Assembly (NCBI GenBank): GCA_016874795.1
Contig: VGTG01000056.1
Coordinates: 1 to 32,709 of the forward strand
Length of the DNA stretch: 32,709 nt
Direction of reading: 5' to 3'
Source: Deltaproteobacteria bacterium
GTDB taxonomy: Bacteria > Desulfobacterota > Binatia > UBA12015
The notes beneath the pieces were generated by a model. It worked only from the letters and a program-made list of their open reading frames with translations, searched no databases and was not told where the DNA came from. Each line of letters starts with the position of its first letter. Position 1 is the first letter of the stretch. Both the position numbers and the translations under genes were made by a program. Of this stretch, positions 24,910 to 32,709 are shown piece after piece.

Positions 24910-26106
24910 CTACAGAAGGTGCGGCGCGCGCTCGCGCTCCCACGACGCCTCGTCGGAGGCGAGAAGCGCCTCGAGATCGCCGGGCCGCGCCGACGGATCG
25001 TCGACCCATTCGCGGAGCTCGGTCCCGCCCGCGAGCAGGTCGATCGCCAGGCGATCGCGCTCGTACTCGTACTCGAACTGCCGCCAGAGCGGCGCCTCGG
25101 GGTGGAGCCGGCGGTACGCCTTCAAGAGGAGCGCCACGACGCGGAACGGACGGAACGCTTCGTGGTCGTAGCCGGGATGGTCGACGTGGAGCTGCACGCC
25201 GCCGCAGAGCACGCGGGCGTGCTTCTGGAACGTCGGCTCGAAGAAGCACGCACGGAGGCGAACGCCGCGGAGCCACTCCGGCGCGAGCGACTCCATCTCC
25301 GCGAGGATCGTCTTCGGATCGAGCCCGGGCGCGCCGATCACCTCGAGCGGCCGCGTCGTGCCGCGTCCTTCGGAGAGCTCGGTGCCTTCGATCAGGACCG
25401 TGCCGGGGTAGCAGCGCGCCATCGAGAGCGAAGGAGCGTTCGGGCTCGGGTTCACCCACGAGAGCTCGCCGAGCGGCCAGCCGAATCCCGGCGCGGCGTC
25501 CGGGCTCCATCCTTCCATCGCGACGACCTCGAGATGGACGTCGATCGCGCAGGACGCCGTGAACCAGCGCGCGAGCTCACCGAGCGTCAGGCCGTGGCGC
25601 ATCGGCAGCGGTCCCGCGCCGACGAAGCTCTCCCAGCCTGGACGAAGACGAAGACCTTCGATCGGGCGGCCGACCGGGTTCGGGCGGTCGAGGACCCACA
25701 CGGACTTCCGGCAGCGCGCGGCCGCTTCCAGCATGTACCGGAGCGTCGTGACGAACGTGTAGATGCGGCAGCCGAGGTCCTGCAGGTCGACGAGCACGAC
25801 ATCGACGCCGTCGAGCATCTCATCCGTCGGACGCCGCGTCTCGCCGTACAGGCTCCAAACCGGGATTCCGTGCACGGGATCGACGTAGTCGGCGGACTCG
25901 ATCATGTTGTCCTGCTTCTCGCCGCGCATGCCGTGCTGCGGACCGAAGGCGCAGGCGACGTCGAGGCCGCTCGCGACGAGCGCGTCGAGCGAGTGCGAGA
26001 GCGTGCGGGTCACCGAAGCCGGATGGCCGAGGAGACCGACGCGCCGCCCGCGCAGACGGTCGCGCAGCTCCGTCTCCGCGAGGAGACGATCGATTCCGAG
26101 CTTCAC
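24910..26106 (-). CDS. namZ: DUF1343 family protein, NamZ-like exo-beta-N-acetylmuramidase
   Basis: 398 residues from GTG 26106. Diagnostic segments are FGPQHGMRGE (54-63), PVWSLYGETRRPT (82-94), VDLQDLGCRIYT (106-117), VLDRPNPVG (138-146) and MRHGLTLGELA (169-179), all as in NamZ/DUF1343. NamZ removes terminal N-acetylmuramic acid from peptidoglycan fragments. Characterised members are secreted, but no signal peptide is seen here, so this one may act in the cytoplasm on recycled fragments, or a start further upstream was missed. It follows the DOMON-like gene by 13 bp on the same strand. Confidence 0.85.
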   Translation of the reverse strand: MKLGIDRLLAETELRDRLRGRRVGLLGHPASVTRTLSHSLDALVASGLDVACAFGPQHGMRGEKQDNMIESADYVDPVHGIPVWSLYGETRRPTDEMLDGVDVVLVDLQDLGCRIYTFVTTLRYMLEAAARCRKSVWVLDRPNPVGRPIEGLRLRPGWESFVGAGPLPMRHGLTLGELARWFTASCAIDVHLEVVAMEGWSPDAAPGFGWPLGELSWVNPSPNAPSLSMARCYPGTVLIEGTELSEGRGTTRPLEVIGAPGLDPKTILAEMESLAPEWLRGVRLRACFFEPTFQKHARVLCGGVQLHVDHPGYDHEAFRPFRVVALLLKAYRRLHPEAPLWRQFEYEYERDRLAIDLLAGGTELREWVDDPSARPGDLEALLASDEASWERERAPHLL

Positions 26107-26119
26107 GCCGCAGAGCGTC

Positions 26120-26662
26120 TCACGCCGGAGCGGTCGCGTAAACGAGGAGCGGCCAGCCTTCGCGCGCGTGGAAGTCGGGCTTCGGCGAAGGATGCGCGCA
26201 AGCCCAGTAGGAGAAGCGGCCGTCAATGCTCTCGAGGACCGCGGCGAGCCCGGCGCGGAGCTTCGTGTCGTGCCATCCCGCGGAAGAGGGTAGCGGAATC
26301 GAGGTTTCGAGCCGGAGCGCGCGTGGCGCATGCGAACCCTGCACGTCGAGCTTCGAGACGTGCTCGGCCGGTCGCATCCCATCGCGGTACGCGTCGAACG
26401 ACCACACCGCCCAGTCGCCCGACAGCGAAAGGTTCACTTCGAGATACGAAGCGCCGTCCGCCGGCCCGACGAAGGCTTCGACGCAGGTGTGCTCCCAGAG
26501 CCGATCGCACCGTGCGGGCTCGCGGCTCGGTGGCGGAATCGAGAGCGCGGCCAGATCGCCTTCGATGTCGAAGCGGAGCCGAACCTCCGCTCGCACGACC
26601 TCGAGCGAAGCCCGCACGGTCACCGCGATCGAGGGGCTGCTCTCATGAGGACGCAGCTCCAC
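26120..26662 (-). CDS. DOMON-like domain-containing protein
   Basis: 180 residues from GTG 26662. LWEHTCVEAFVG followed by YLEVNLSLSGDWAVWSFDAY and RDGM is the pattern of the 'DOMON-like' family I know from cyanobacteria and proteobacteria, a beta-sandwich predicted to bind a sugar or heme-like ligand. The length is typical. There is no signal peptide. It lies 25 bp after the ompA-like gene and 13 bp before the NamZ-like gene, so the three may form one transcript. Its biochemical role is unknown. Confidence 0.75.
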   Translation of the reverse strand: MELRPHESSPSIAVTVRASLEVVRAEVRLRFDIEGDLAALSIPPPSREPARCDRLWEHTCVEAFVGPADGASYLEVNLSLSGDWAVWSFDAYRDGMRPAEHVSKLDVQGSHAPRALRLETSIPLPSSAGWHDTKLRAGLAAVLESIDGRFSYWACAHPSPKPDFHAREGWPLLVYATAPA

Positions 26663-26687
26663 GCGGGACCGTGCGGGAAGCTCGGTT

Positions 26688-27659
26688 CTATCCGCCGAGG
26701 ACGCGGAGCTCGACGCGGCGGTTCTGGGCGCGTCCGGATTCGGTCTCGTTCGTCGCGACCGGATCCGATTCGCCGAAGCCGACCGCCGTCAGACGGGACG
26801 GCGAGATCCCGCCCGCGACGAGGTAATCGACGACCGCCTGCGCACGTCGGTCGGACAGCGCCAGATTGTACGCGTCCGTGCCGATCCAGTCGGTGTAGCC
26901 CTCGACCGTCACGCGGATGTCGGGCTCCTGCTGCAGCGTCTCGATCGCCGCGTCGAGGATCGGTCGTGCGTCCGGCCGGATGTTGGACATGTCGAAATCG
27001 AAGTTGACGCCGCGCAGGATGATCTTCCGTGCGACCGGGGCCGGCGGAGGCGGTGCCTCCGGAGCGGGCGGCGGCTCGGGCTGCGGCGAGAAGTCGTAGA
27101 CGAACTGGAAGCCCGTCAAGACGAACTGCCGCGTGTTGTCCGAGACCGGCGTCGCCATCAAGTTGGAGTAGTCGTAGCGCGCGAAGAGGCCGAGGCTGAT
27201 CTCGGGCGTGATGCGGAAGCCGGCGCCACCGCCGGCGTTGAAGCCGCCGCCCTGGTCGTCCATCGGACCGGACATGTCGCGGTAGTAGCCGCCCTGCGCC
27301 GTGAGGTTGAAGTCGACGTACTCGGTGAAGAACGTCACCTTCGGACCGGCCGTGTAGATGAACATGCTCGAGAAGTCGCCGTCCTCGAACGCCTTGGGAA
27401 GCGACTCCGTCGGCAGGAACGTGAACTGCGGCTGGCCGATCAGCGAGATCGCCATGTTCTCGTTCAGGTACCAGCGGTAGCCGGCGGGCAGACCGAACGT
27501 CCCGCCGACATCCTTGCCCTCGACCGTCTTGCGGTACTTCGAGAGGGGAACGACCGCTCCCGTGTTGAAGCCGACTTCCCAGCCGTCGCGCGCGTCCGCC
27601 GTGTGCGACGACGCGAGCGCGACGAGGCTCGCCATCAGGACCACCGCACCCCTCCGCAT
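26688..27659 (-). CDS. OmpA family outer membrane protein
   Basis: 323 residues from ATG 27659, with GAGAGGAG six bases upstream. The signal peptide is cut about TADA-RD (23). Residues 25-190 alternate polar and aromatic positions like an eight-stranded barrel. A Pro/Glu/Ala linker (191-210) leads to the OmpA C-terminal peptidoglycan-binding domain (about 212-321). This has NFDFDMSNIRPDA, GYTDWIG (D257), NLALSDRRAQAVVDYL (R272), and ESGRAQNRRVEL. The D257/R272 pair corresponds to residues that bind diaminopimelate. It anchors the outer membrane to the wall. A good -35 box lies upstream. Confidence 0.93.
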   Translation of the reverse strand: MRRGAVVLMASLVALASSHTADARDGWEVGFNTGAVVPLSKYRKTVEGKDVGGTFGLPAGYRWYLNENMAISLIGQPQFTFLPTESLPKAFEDGDFSSMFIYTAGPKVTFFTEYVDFNLTAQGGYYRDMSGPMDDQGGGFNAGGGAGFRITPEISLGLFARYDYSNLMATPVSDNTRQFVLTGFQFVYDFSPQPEPPPAPEAPPPPAPVARKIILRGVNFDFDMSNIRPDARPILDAAIETLQQEPDIRVTVEGYTDWIGTDAYNLALSDRRAQAVVDYLVAGGISPSRLTAVGFGESDPVATNETESGRAQNRRVELRVLGG

Positions 27660-27719
27660 TTCCCCACTCCTCTCGTTCCGGCCGCCCGTGCTGCCGTCGG
27701 GCAACCCCCTGCTGCCGTC

Positions 27720-27748
27720 CAAATGAGTCCAACCGTGCAATGTGTCAA
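27720..27748 (-). promoter_or_regulatory. Predicted sigma70-type promoter of the OmpA-family gene
   Basis: On the minus strand, TTGACA (27748-27743) is a perfect -35 box, with a 17-base spacer and CATTTG (27725-27720) as a weak -10. Transcription would begin near 27713, giving a leader of about 54 bases. The TTGACA match is striking in such GC-rich DNA, but the -10 match is poor. Confidence 0.4.
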
Positions 27749-27786
27749 GAGAAAGCGGGAACCCGACCCGGACCAAAGGAGGAACC

Positions 27787-28674
27787 GTGCGAGGACTCGT
27801 CGGATTTTTGATCGTCTGCTTGTGCAGCGCGCCTGCCCTCGGCGCGGAACCCGAGAAGCCGGCCGCGACCGTTGCGCGAGGCGGGAAGAAGGGTGCCTTG
27901 AAGGTCGATCCGAACGACATCGTCGGCACCGGAAAGAAGCGCTTCTCGCAGAAGGACGAGGAGCTGATCATCCGGGACTTCTTCAAGGATCGCCGCGACG
28001 GCTTCTACGTCGACGCGGGCTGCGCGTTTCCGCGGAGCTACAGCACGACCTTCTACCTCGAGAGCCGGCTCGGCTGGTCGGGCATCGGGATCGACGCCGT
28101 GCCCTCGTACGCGGAGGGATGGAAGAAGCTCCGGCCGCGCGGCAAGTTCGTCAACTACCTCGTCACCGATCGCTCCGGTGAGGAGGACACGTTCTACGAG
28201 GCGGATTACGCTCCGATCTCGTCGATCCACGAGCGGATCGCGGGACCGAAGCACAAGACGGTGAAGGTGCCGACGATCACGCTGAACGATCTCCTCGAGC
28301 AGAACGGCGTCGAGAAGGTCGACTTCGTGTCGATGGACATCGAAGGAGCGCAGCTCGCGGCGCTGCGCGCGTTCGACATCGAGAAGTACCGGCCCGAGCT
28401 GCTCTGCGTCGAGGTCTGGCTGCCGGACCAGAAAGAGATCGTCGCCTACTTCGAGAAGCACGGCTACGAGCGGATCGTGGACTACGCCAAGTACGACTGG
28501 GTGAACTGGTACTTCGCCCCGAAGGACCACCCGCGGCTGGCGGAGATCGCGGCACGCGAGAACGCGCGGCCGAAGCCGACGCCGGGACCGAGTGCTGCGG
28601 CACCTGCCGCGTCAGCGACTCCGGCTGCGTCCGCGATTCCTGACGAATCCGCGACCCCGGCGACCACGCCCTGA
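27787..28674 (+). CDS. FkbM family methyltransferase with signal peptide
   Basis: 295 residues from GTG 27787, chosen because AAAGGAGG stands four bases upstream and a signal peptide starts there (RGLVGFLIVCLCSAPALGA, cleavage about residue 20). Residues about 70-245 match FkbM methyltransferases: FYVDAGCAFPRSYSTTFYLE (73-92, SAM-binding motif I), GIGIDAVP (99-106), TITLNDLLEQNGVEKVDFVS (163-182) and MDIEGAQLAALRAF (183-196). A Pro/Ala tail (262-295) follows. FkbM enzymes O-methylate small metabolites or glycans using cytoplasmic SAM, so an exported copy is odd. It lies 13 bp upstream of the CehA-like gene and is probably co-transcribed. Confidence 0.85.
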   Translation: MRGLVGFLIVCLCSAPALGAEPEKPAATVARGGKKGALKVDPNDIVGTGKKRFSQKDEELIIRDFFKDRRDGFYVDAGCAFPRSYSTTFYLESRLGWSGIGIDAVPSYAEGWKKLRPRGKFVNYLVTDRSGEEDTFYEADYAPISSIHERIAGPKHKTVKVPTITLNDLLEQNGVEKVDFVSMDIEGAQLAALRAFDIEKYRPELLCVEVWLPDQKEIVAYFEKHGYERIVDYAKYDWVNWYFAPKDHPRLAEIAARENARPKPTPGPSAAAPAASATPAASAIPDESATPATTP

Positions 28675-28687
28675 AAGGTAGCTCTGC

Positions 28688-30457
28688 ATGTCCTTTGCAT
28701 CGCTCTTCCGATCGACCTTCCTCGCGCTCGCCGCGGTTCTCGTCGGCGGGTTGCCGGCGCGTGCGCACGAGGACGGCGTGGCGCGTCCGCAGGCGCTCGT
28801 CGGGGACGTCTGCGAGGGCGGCGATCCGATCGCGCCGACGCAGGTCATCGAAGGCTCGTTCCCGCACGAGCTGCAGGGTGCCTACGTGATGGTGCCGTTC
28901 ACGGTTCCCTCCGGAACGACCTCGGTCCGCGTCAAGTACTGCTGGGATGCGCCGCAGGGCGAGCCTGCGTCGGGACACACGATCGACCTCGGCCTAAGGC
29001 AGACGCCGTCTCCGGGCGAGGAGTGGGGCGTGCGGCAGTTCCGCGGCTGGGGCGGATCGAGCCATCCCGACGTCACGGTCACGCCGCAGGGCTTCTCGAG
29101 CGAGGCCGAGTACCTCGAGCGTCCGAAGGGGCACGTTCCGGGTCGGACGACCCGCGGCTTCCTTCCCGGACGGATCCCGCCGGGACGGTGGGCGGCCGAG
29201 CTCGGCGTCGCCGCGGTCGTGCCGCCGGAGGAGGGCGATCCGGACGGCGTGCGGTGGCGCGTCGAGATCGAGCTGTCGAGCGATCCTTCGTTTGCGGCGG
29301 AGCTCTACCGTCCGGCGCGCTACGACTCGTACCGCCGTCGCGAAGGCCCGGCCTGGTACGCGGGCGACATGCACGTCCACGCCGAGCACTCGGCGCTCGG
29401 CGACGCGACGATGAACGAGGTCTTCGACTACGCGTTCCGCCCGCTCGCCGAAGGCGGCGCCGGCCTCGATTTCATCACCCTCTCCGACTACGTGACGAGC
29501 GCCGGCTGGGGCGAGATCGGCCGCTACCAGGACCAGTACCCCGAGAACCTGGTGATCCGTAGCTCCGAGATCATCACCTACACCGGCCACACCAACAACC
29601 ACGCGAGCAAGACCTACGTCGACCACCGGAAGGGCCCCGTGTACGAGCGGCACGCGGACGGCAGCCTCGAGCTCTTGCGCAACGCGGGTCCCGCGAGCGG
29701 CATCTTCCGCGTGGTGCGCGGCCGCGGCGGCTTCACGCAGATCAATCACCCGACGATCTTCCCGTCTTCGGATCCGAGCCTGCGGCGCTTCTGCCGCGGC
29801 TGCCCGTGGGACTTTACGCCCGAGGCCACGGATTTCGGCCTCGTCGACGCGATCGAGATCCAGACCGGCCCCGCGGGCTTCGGCGACACGCCGAACCCGT
29901 TCACGCTGACGGCGATCGAGTTCTGGGAGGACGCGCTCTCGCGCGGGCACCATATTGCCGCGGTCGGCTCGAGCGACTCGCACAACGCCGGGCGGACGAC
30001 GAGCGCGACGCAGACGCCGATCGGCCAGGCGACGACGATGGTCTGGGCGGAGGAGCTCTCCGAGCGCGGCATCCGCGACGCCGTCCAGGCCGGGCACACG
30101 TACGTGAAGCTCTTCGGAAACGCGGGCCCCGACCTTCGCTTCGAGGCGCGGAGCCCGGAGGGCGAGAGCGGGATCATGGGCGACACGCTGTACGCGCCCG
30201 CCGCGACCTTCACCGCGCGTGTGCTCGGCATCCCGACGGACGAGGGCCGGCACACGCTCCACGTCGTGCGGAACGGAGTCGTCGTCGCATCGGTTCCGGT
30301 CGACGAGCCCGAGATCGAGTACTCGTTCTTCGCCGACGGCCCGGCGCGGTACCGCCTGCAGCTCCAGCGCGGCGCGCTCGTGATCGCCTTGACGAGCCCG
30401 ATCTACCTGGGGCGGGGGCCGCGCCCGGACTCGTCGCGCGGGATCCCGATCCAGTAG
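28688..30457 (+). CDS. Secreted CehA/McbA-like metallohydrolase (PHP superfamily)
   Basis: 589 residues from ATG 28688, with AAGGTAG upstream. The signal peptide is cut about ARA-HE (26). After an N-terminal beta-rich region (30-215) comes a PHP-type metal-binding domain: GDMHVHAEHS (227-235 region: H229, H231, H234), FITLSDY (D267), E294, H301/H305, INHPTI (H354), and SSDSHN (D430, H432). These match CehA/McbA family phosphoesterase-like hydrolases, which include a carbaryl esterase. A C-terminal beta-sandwich (about 470-575) follows. It is likely a periplasmic or extracellular hydrolase with a di- or trinuclear metal site. The substrate is unknown. Confidence 0.85.
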   Translation: MSFASLFRSTFLALAAVLVGGLPARAHEDGVARPQALVGDVCEGGDPIAPTQVIEGSFPHELQGAYVMVPFTVPSGTTSVRVKYCWDAPQGEPASGHTIDLGLRQTPSPGEEWGVRQFRGWGGSSHPDVTVTPQGFSSEAEYLERPKGHVPGRTTRGFLPGRIPPGRWAAELGVAAVVPPEEGDPDGVRWRVEIELSSDPSFAAELYRPARYDSYRRREGPAWYAGDMHVHAEHSALGDATMNEVFDYAFRPLAEGGAGLDFITLSDYVTSAGWGEIGRYQDQYPENLVIRSSEIITYTGHTNNHASKTYVDHRKGPVYERHADGSLELLRNAGPASGIFRVVRGRGGFTQINHPTIFPSSDPSLRRFCRGCPWDFTPEATDFGLVDAIEIQTGPAGFGDTPNPFTLTAIEFWEDALSRGHHIAAVGSSDSHNAGRTTSATQTPIGQATTMVWAEELSERGIRDAVQAGHTYVKLFGNAGPDLRFEARSPEGESGIMGDTLYAPAATFTARVLGIPTDEGRHTLHVVRNGVVVASVPVDEPEIEYSFFADGPARYRLQLQRGALVIALTSPIYLGRGPRPDSSRGIPIQ

Positions 30458-30710
30458 CCGTCGCCCGCCCGGTCCCCAGGCCGAGGGCCTCGGCGGTCGT
30501 CCGGTAGCGCCGCGCGATCTCGCGCAGGAAGGCCCGCCGGCGGCCGGCCGAAGCCGGGAACGGAAGCCGAATGCGCCCGCCCCAGTCCCGTCCATCGCGC
30601 GCGTCTGCCGCACGTCCCGTCGCAAGCGCGTGGAAATGCAGGAACGGCGTGCGCTTCAGGTAGAAGACGCCGGGCCTGGAGCTACTGCGCTTCGGGCGCG
30701 TGGCCGCTCG
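30458..30710 (-). pseudogene. Remnant of a small protein gene without a start codon
   Basis: Between the CehA-like gene and the peptidoglycan-binding gene, a minus-strand frame beginning after TGA 30713-30711 reads PGVFYLKRTPFLHFHALATG (from 30674), ADARDGRDWGGRIRLPFPAS, and RRRAFLREIARRYRTTAEAL. It looks like conserved protein sequence, similar to a small uncharacterised family I recall only vaguely. No ATG, GTG or TTG precedes it in frame. It has no natural stop before entering the CehA gene antisense. I treat it as a truncated gene remnant. Confidence 0.4.
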
Positions 30711-31041
30711 TCACGTCGCGGAGGTGGTCGAGAAGCTCTGGGCTCGGACCGCCGGTGACCGAGAGGCCGTGGTTCGCCTGATACGTCCGGATCGCGAGCG
30801 AGGTGCGCGGTCCGACGACGCCGTCGACCGGGCCGACGAAGTAGCCGTTCAGGTTCAGGAGGTCCTGGGTCTCGCGCACGTCGGCGTCGGAGAGACTGCC
30901 GTGCGCCGGGCCGCCGTCCTCCTCGTCGCTGCCGAACATCTTGCCCATGTCGCGGCTGGCACCCTCGAAGGTGTGCGAGCAGGCGGCCCCGATCATCGCT
31001 GCGGCGGCGAGCACCGCCAGCACTCCTCGCACCTTCACCAT
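30682..31041 (-). CDS. Peptidoglycan-binding domain lipoprotein
   Basis: 119 residues from ATG 31041. AGGAGG lies nine bases upstream, whereas for the alternative ATG 31050 it directly touches the start codon. The signal peptide ends in lipobox IGAAC (Cys21). The mature protein has one PG_binding_1 repeat (about 53-105): DADVRETQDLLNLNGYFVG, VDGVVGPRTSLAIRTYQ and GLSVTGGPSPELLDHL. It should be a lipid-anchored periplasmic protein that contacts the wall, in keeping with the neighbouring penicillin-binding protein gene. Confidence 0.85.
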   Translation of the reverse strand: MVKVRGVLAVLAAAAMIGAACSHTFEGASRDMGKMFGSDEEDGGPAHGSLSDADVRETQDLLNLNGYFVGPVDGVVGPRTSLAIRTYQANHGLSVTGGPSPELLDHLRDVTSGHAPEAQ

Positions 31042-31172
31042 GGACGCCATCCTCCTCCCATCCTCCTGCGCGGCCTCGTCCACGTGGCCCAAGATGCCGC
31101 CCCGCGAGCCGGCCGTCCAGCACGTGCGTCGGCCGGCGCGAGGAGGCGGTCGAGGGCGCGCAGTTTTCCCAG
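31042..31172. other. Spacer between inverted repeat and peptidoglycan-binding gene
   Basis: 131 bases holding the ribosome-binding site of the lipoprotein gene. Nothing else is recognisable. Short open frames here have no family resemblance. Confidence 0.4.
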
Positions 31173-31286
31173 GGGGTCCGGTTCGTTGAGCCCTTTCTGC
31201 ACCCAGGCTCCTCCTCCCATTCCGCCGACCGCAGCGGGGCTTTCGGGCGAGCCTGGGTGCAGATACGGCCGAACGAACCGGACCCC
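31173..31286. repeat. Long REPIN-like inverted repeat immediately downstream of the PBP1C gene
   Basis: Arms 31173-31210 and 31249-31286 (38 bases each) pair with a 38-base loop. The outer 15 bases (GGGGTCCGGTTCGTT) and inner 14 bases (CTGCACCCAGGCTC) pair perfectly, and 5 of the 9 bases between also pair, giving 34 of 38. The element begins 2 bases after the TAA stop of the PBP gene. The GGGGTCCGG end followed by AAAT on the outer side recalls REP/RAYT-associated palindromes, but no transposase is nearby. It could also form a transcript-ending structure. Confidence 0.75.
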
Positions 31287-31288
31287 AT

Positions 31289-32709
31289 TTACTCGCGGAC
31301 GGCGAAGCCGACGCGGTCGCGCACGAGGCCGCTCGCGTCGGTCAGCGCCAGCTCGTGCCGGCCGGGCTCCGGCCGCCAGAGGAACGGTTCGTGGGCCGGC
31401 GCGAGCGGCCGACCGTCGAGGCGCCATTCGAGCAGCTCGTCGCCCTTCGAAGCGAGGAGCGCGATTCGCTGCAGCGCGGGCGGGACGTCGGGATCGAGCG
31501 CCAGCACCCCGCCCTCGGTCGGCGCGACGATGCGCGCCCGCACCGGTGCGGCTTCGATGCGCGAGCCGGCGGGCTCGGTTCCTTCGAGGAACCACTCCGC
31601 ACGAGCGGGCTCGCCGCTCGCGCCGAAGGACACGTACCGCGCGATCACGCCGGGCGGCGGCTCCGGCGGTACGCTCGACCGCTCCGCGTGGAGCAGCGAG
31701 ACGATCTCGAGCCAGATCGGCGCCGCGCCGGTGACGCCGCTCACGTCGTGCATCGGCTCGCCGGAGAAGTTCCCGACCCACACGCCGACCGTGTAGTCGC
31801 GCGAGTATCCGATGCACCAGTTGTCGCGCATGTCCTTGCTCGTTCCCGTCTTGACGGCGGTCCAGAAGCGCGTCGCGAGCGGGTTCTCGAGCCCGAAGGT
31901 GGTGCTCCGGCTCTCGCGATCGGAGAGGATGTCGGACACGACGAAGCTCGCCGCCTCGGAGAAGACGCGTCGTCCTTCGTACGACTCGTCGTCCGGCAAG
32001 AGGCGCAGCGGCCGCCATACGCCGCCGTTCGCGAGCGTCCGGTAGGCGTTCACGAGCTCGAGAAGGCTCACGTCGGCCGAGCCGAGCGCGAGCGACGGCC
32101 CGTAGTGATCGCCCGAGTCGACTACGCCCGCGAAGTCGAGTGCGACGAGGCGCGAGACGAGGGCGGGCTCGCCGAGGAGCTCCTGCGTGCGCACCGCCGG
32201 GACGTTCAAAGACGAGGCGAGGGCGGTCCGCAGCGAGACGGCGCCGCGGAACTCGCGGTCGTAGTTGCGCGGCCGGTACACGCCGCCGAGGACCGGGATC
32301 TCGACCGGCGTGTCGTCGAGCAACGAAGCCGCGGTCAGGATGCGCCGGTCGAGCGCCAGCGCATAGAGGAACGGCTTCACGGTGGAGCCGACCTGGCGTC
32401 GCGCGAGAACGCCGTCGACGTGACGGGCGCTCGAGCCGCGACCGCTTCCGCCGACCCAGGCGAGCACGTCGCCGGTCGCGTTCTCGACCACGAGAGCGGC
32501 GCCGTCGTGCACGTTCCGGTCGCGCTCGCCGAGAAGCTCTCGCTCGAGGAGCTCGCTCGCACGACGCTGGAGAGGCTGCGCGAGAGTCGTCCGCACGTCG
32601 CCCGTCCTGCCGCGCTCGCGGAAGATCCGCCGCGCGAGATGCGGGGCTTCCCTCGGCCGCGGGCCGCGCCGCGTCGGCGTGCCGAGCGCCGACGCGGTCG
32701 CTTCTTCGA
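31289..32709 (-). CDS. pbpC: Penicillin-binding protein 1C, transpeptidase part (5' end beyond window)
   Basis: The frame is open through the window edge, so 472 C-terminal residues are seen. The start of this part (APHLARRIF...RTTL...LQ) is the linker between the glycosyltransferase and transpeptidase domains of class A PBPs. Catalytic motifs are STVK (in VGSTVKPFLYAL), SSLN (in ASSLNVPAVR) and KTGTS. The last 90 or so residues resemble the beta-sandwich found at the end of PBP1C (BiPBP_C). It would cross-link peptidoglycan in the periplasm. The TAA stop abuts a long inverted repeat. Confidence 0.93.
   Translation of the reverse strand, partial: EEATASALGTPTRRGPRPREAPHLARRIFRERGRTGDVRTTLAQPLQRRASELLERELLGERDRNVHDGAALVVENATGDVLAWVGGSGRGSSARHVDGVLARRQVGSTVKPFLYALALDRRILTAASLLDDTPVEIPVLGGVYRPRNYDREFRGAVSLRTALASSLNVPAVRTQELLGEPALVSRLVALDFAGVVDSGDHYGPSLALGSADVSLLELVNAYRTLANGGVWRPLRLLPDDESYEGRRVFSEAASFVVSDILSDRESRSTTFGLENPLATRFWTAVKTGTSKDMRDNWCIGYSRDYTVGVWVGNFSGEPMHDVSGVTGAAPIWLEIVSLLHAERSSVPPEPPPGVIARYVSFGASGEPARAEWFLEGTEPAGSRIEAAPVRARIVAPTEGGVLALDPDVPPALQRIALLASKGDELLEWRLDGRPLAPAHEPFLWRPEPGRHELALTDASGLVRDRVGFAVRE

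Overview
The window is a dense, very GC-rich chromosomal segment from a Gram-negative bacterium. OmpA-type porin, lipoprotein signals and a class A penicillin-binding protein point to an outer membrane. FG-GAP secreted proteins, a copper-monooxygenase-like/cytochrome c lipoprotein, a two-gene chromate transporter, a sulfotransferase with a DUF1214 protein and a CehA/McbA metallohydrolase fit an environmental 'deltaproteobacterial' lineage (Myxococcota or Binatota-like). That placement is inference; there is no rRNA or other taxonomic marker here. I saw no tRNA, rRNA, CRISPR array, integrase or intact transposase.

Layout. 1-5365: acyl-CoA/lipophilic-substrate metabolism, namely the C-terminal part of a PaaK-like adenylating ligase, an oppositely oriented NAD-epimerase-like gene, then a tightly coupled operon of SDR, sulfotransferase and DUF1214 protein joined by ATGA overlaps. 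5369-9394: GNAT acetyltransferase, DUF2461 protein, a hairpin-rich intergenic spacer, an MFS transporter, and a convergent thiolase. 9437-12754 (minus strand): PIN-PhoH ATPase, a truncated methyltransferase N-terminus, and an FG-GAP secreted protein whose signal peptide is built from a 12-bp tandem repeat. 12835-15792: glnE, the bifunctional glutamine synthetase adenylyltransferase. 15795-19431 (minus): two half-size ChrA subunits coupled to a CYTH-like protein, then a lipoprotein combining a PHM-like dicopper domain with a C-terminal cytochrome c-like domain. 19565-22218 (minus): a six-domain hybrid histidine kinase broken by an in-frame amber codon and a 2-bp frameshift.

22355-24727: a secreted protein of unknown family facing a three-gene overlapping operon of unrecognised proteins. 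24910-27659 (minus): OmpA-family protein, DOMON-like protein and NamZ-like (DUF1343) muramidase, a possible cell-wall set. 27787-30457: a FkbM-type methyltransferase carrying a signal peptide, followed 13 bp later by a secreted CehA/McbA-like metallohydrolase. 30458-32709 (minus): remnant of a small gene, a peptidoglycan-binding lipoprotein, a long REPIN-like inverted repeat, and the C-terminal part of penicillin-binding protein 1C running off the window.

No single complete novel system stands out. The best candidates for new biology are the copper-monooxygenase/cytochrome c lipoprotein, the unknown operon 23077-24727, the exported FkbM/CehA pair, and the CYTH-like/ChrA coupling. Several signs of decay (broken kinase, methyltransferase stub, gene remnant) could equally be assembly errors and need read-level checks.
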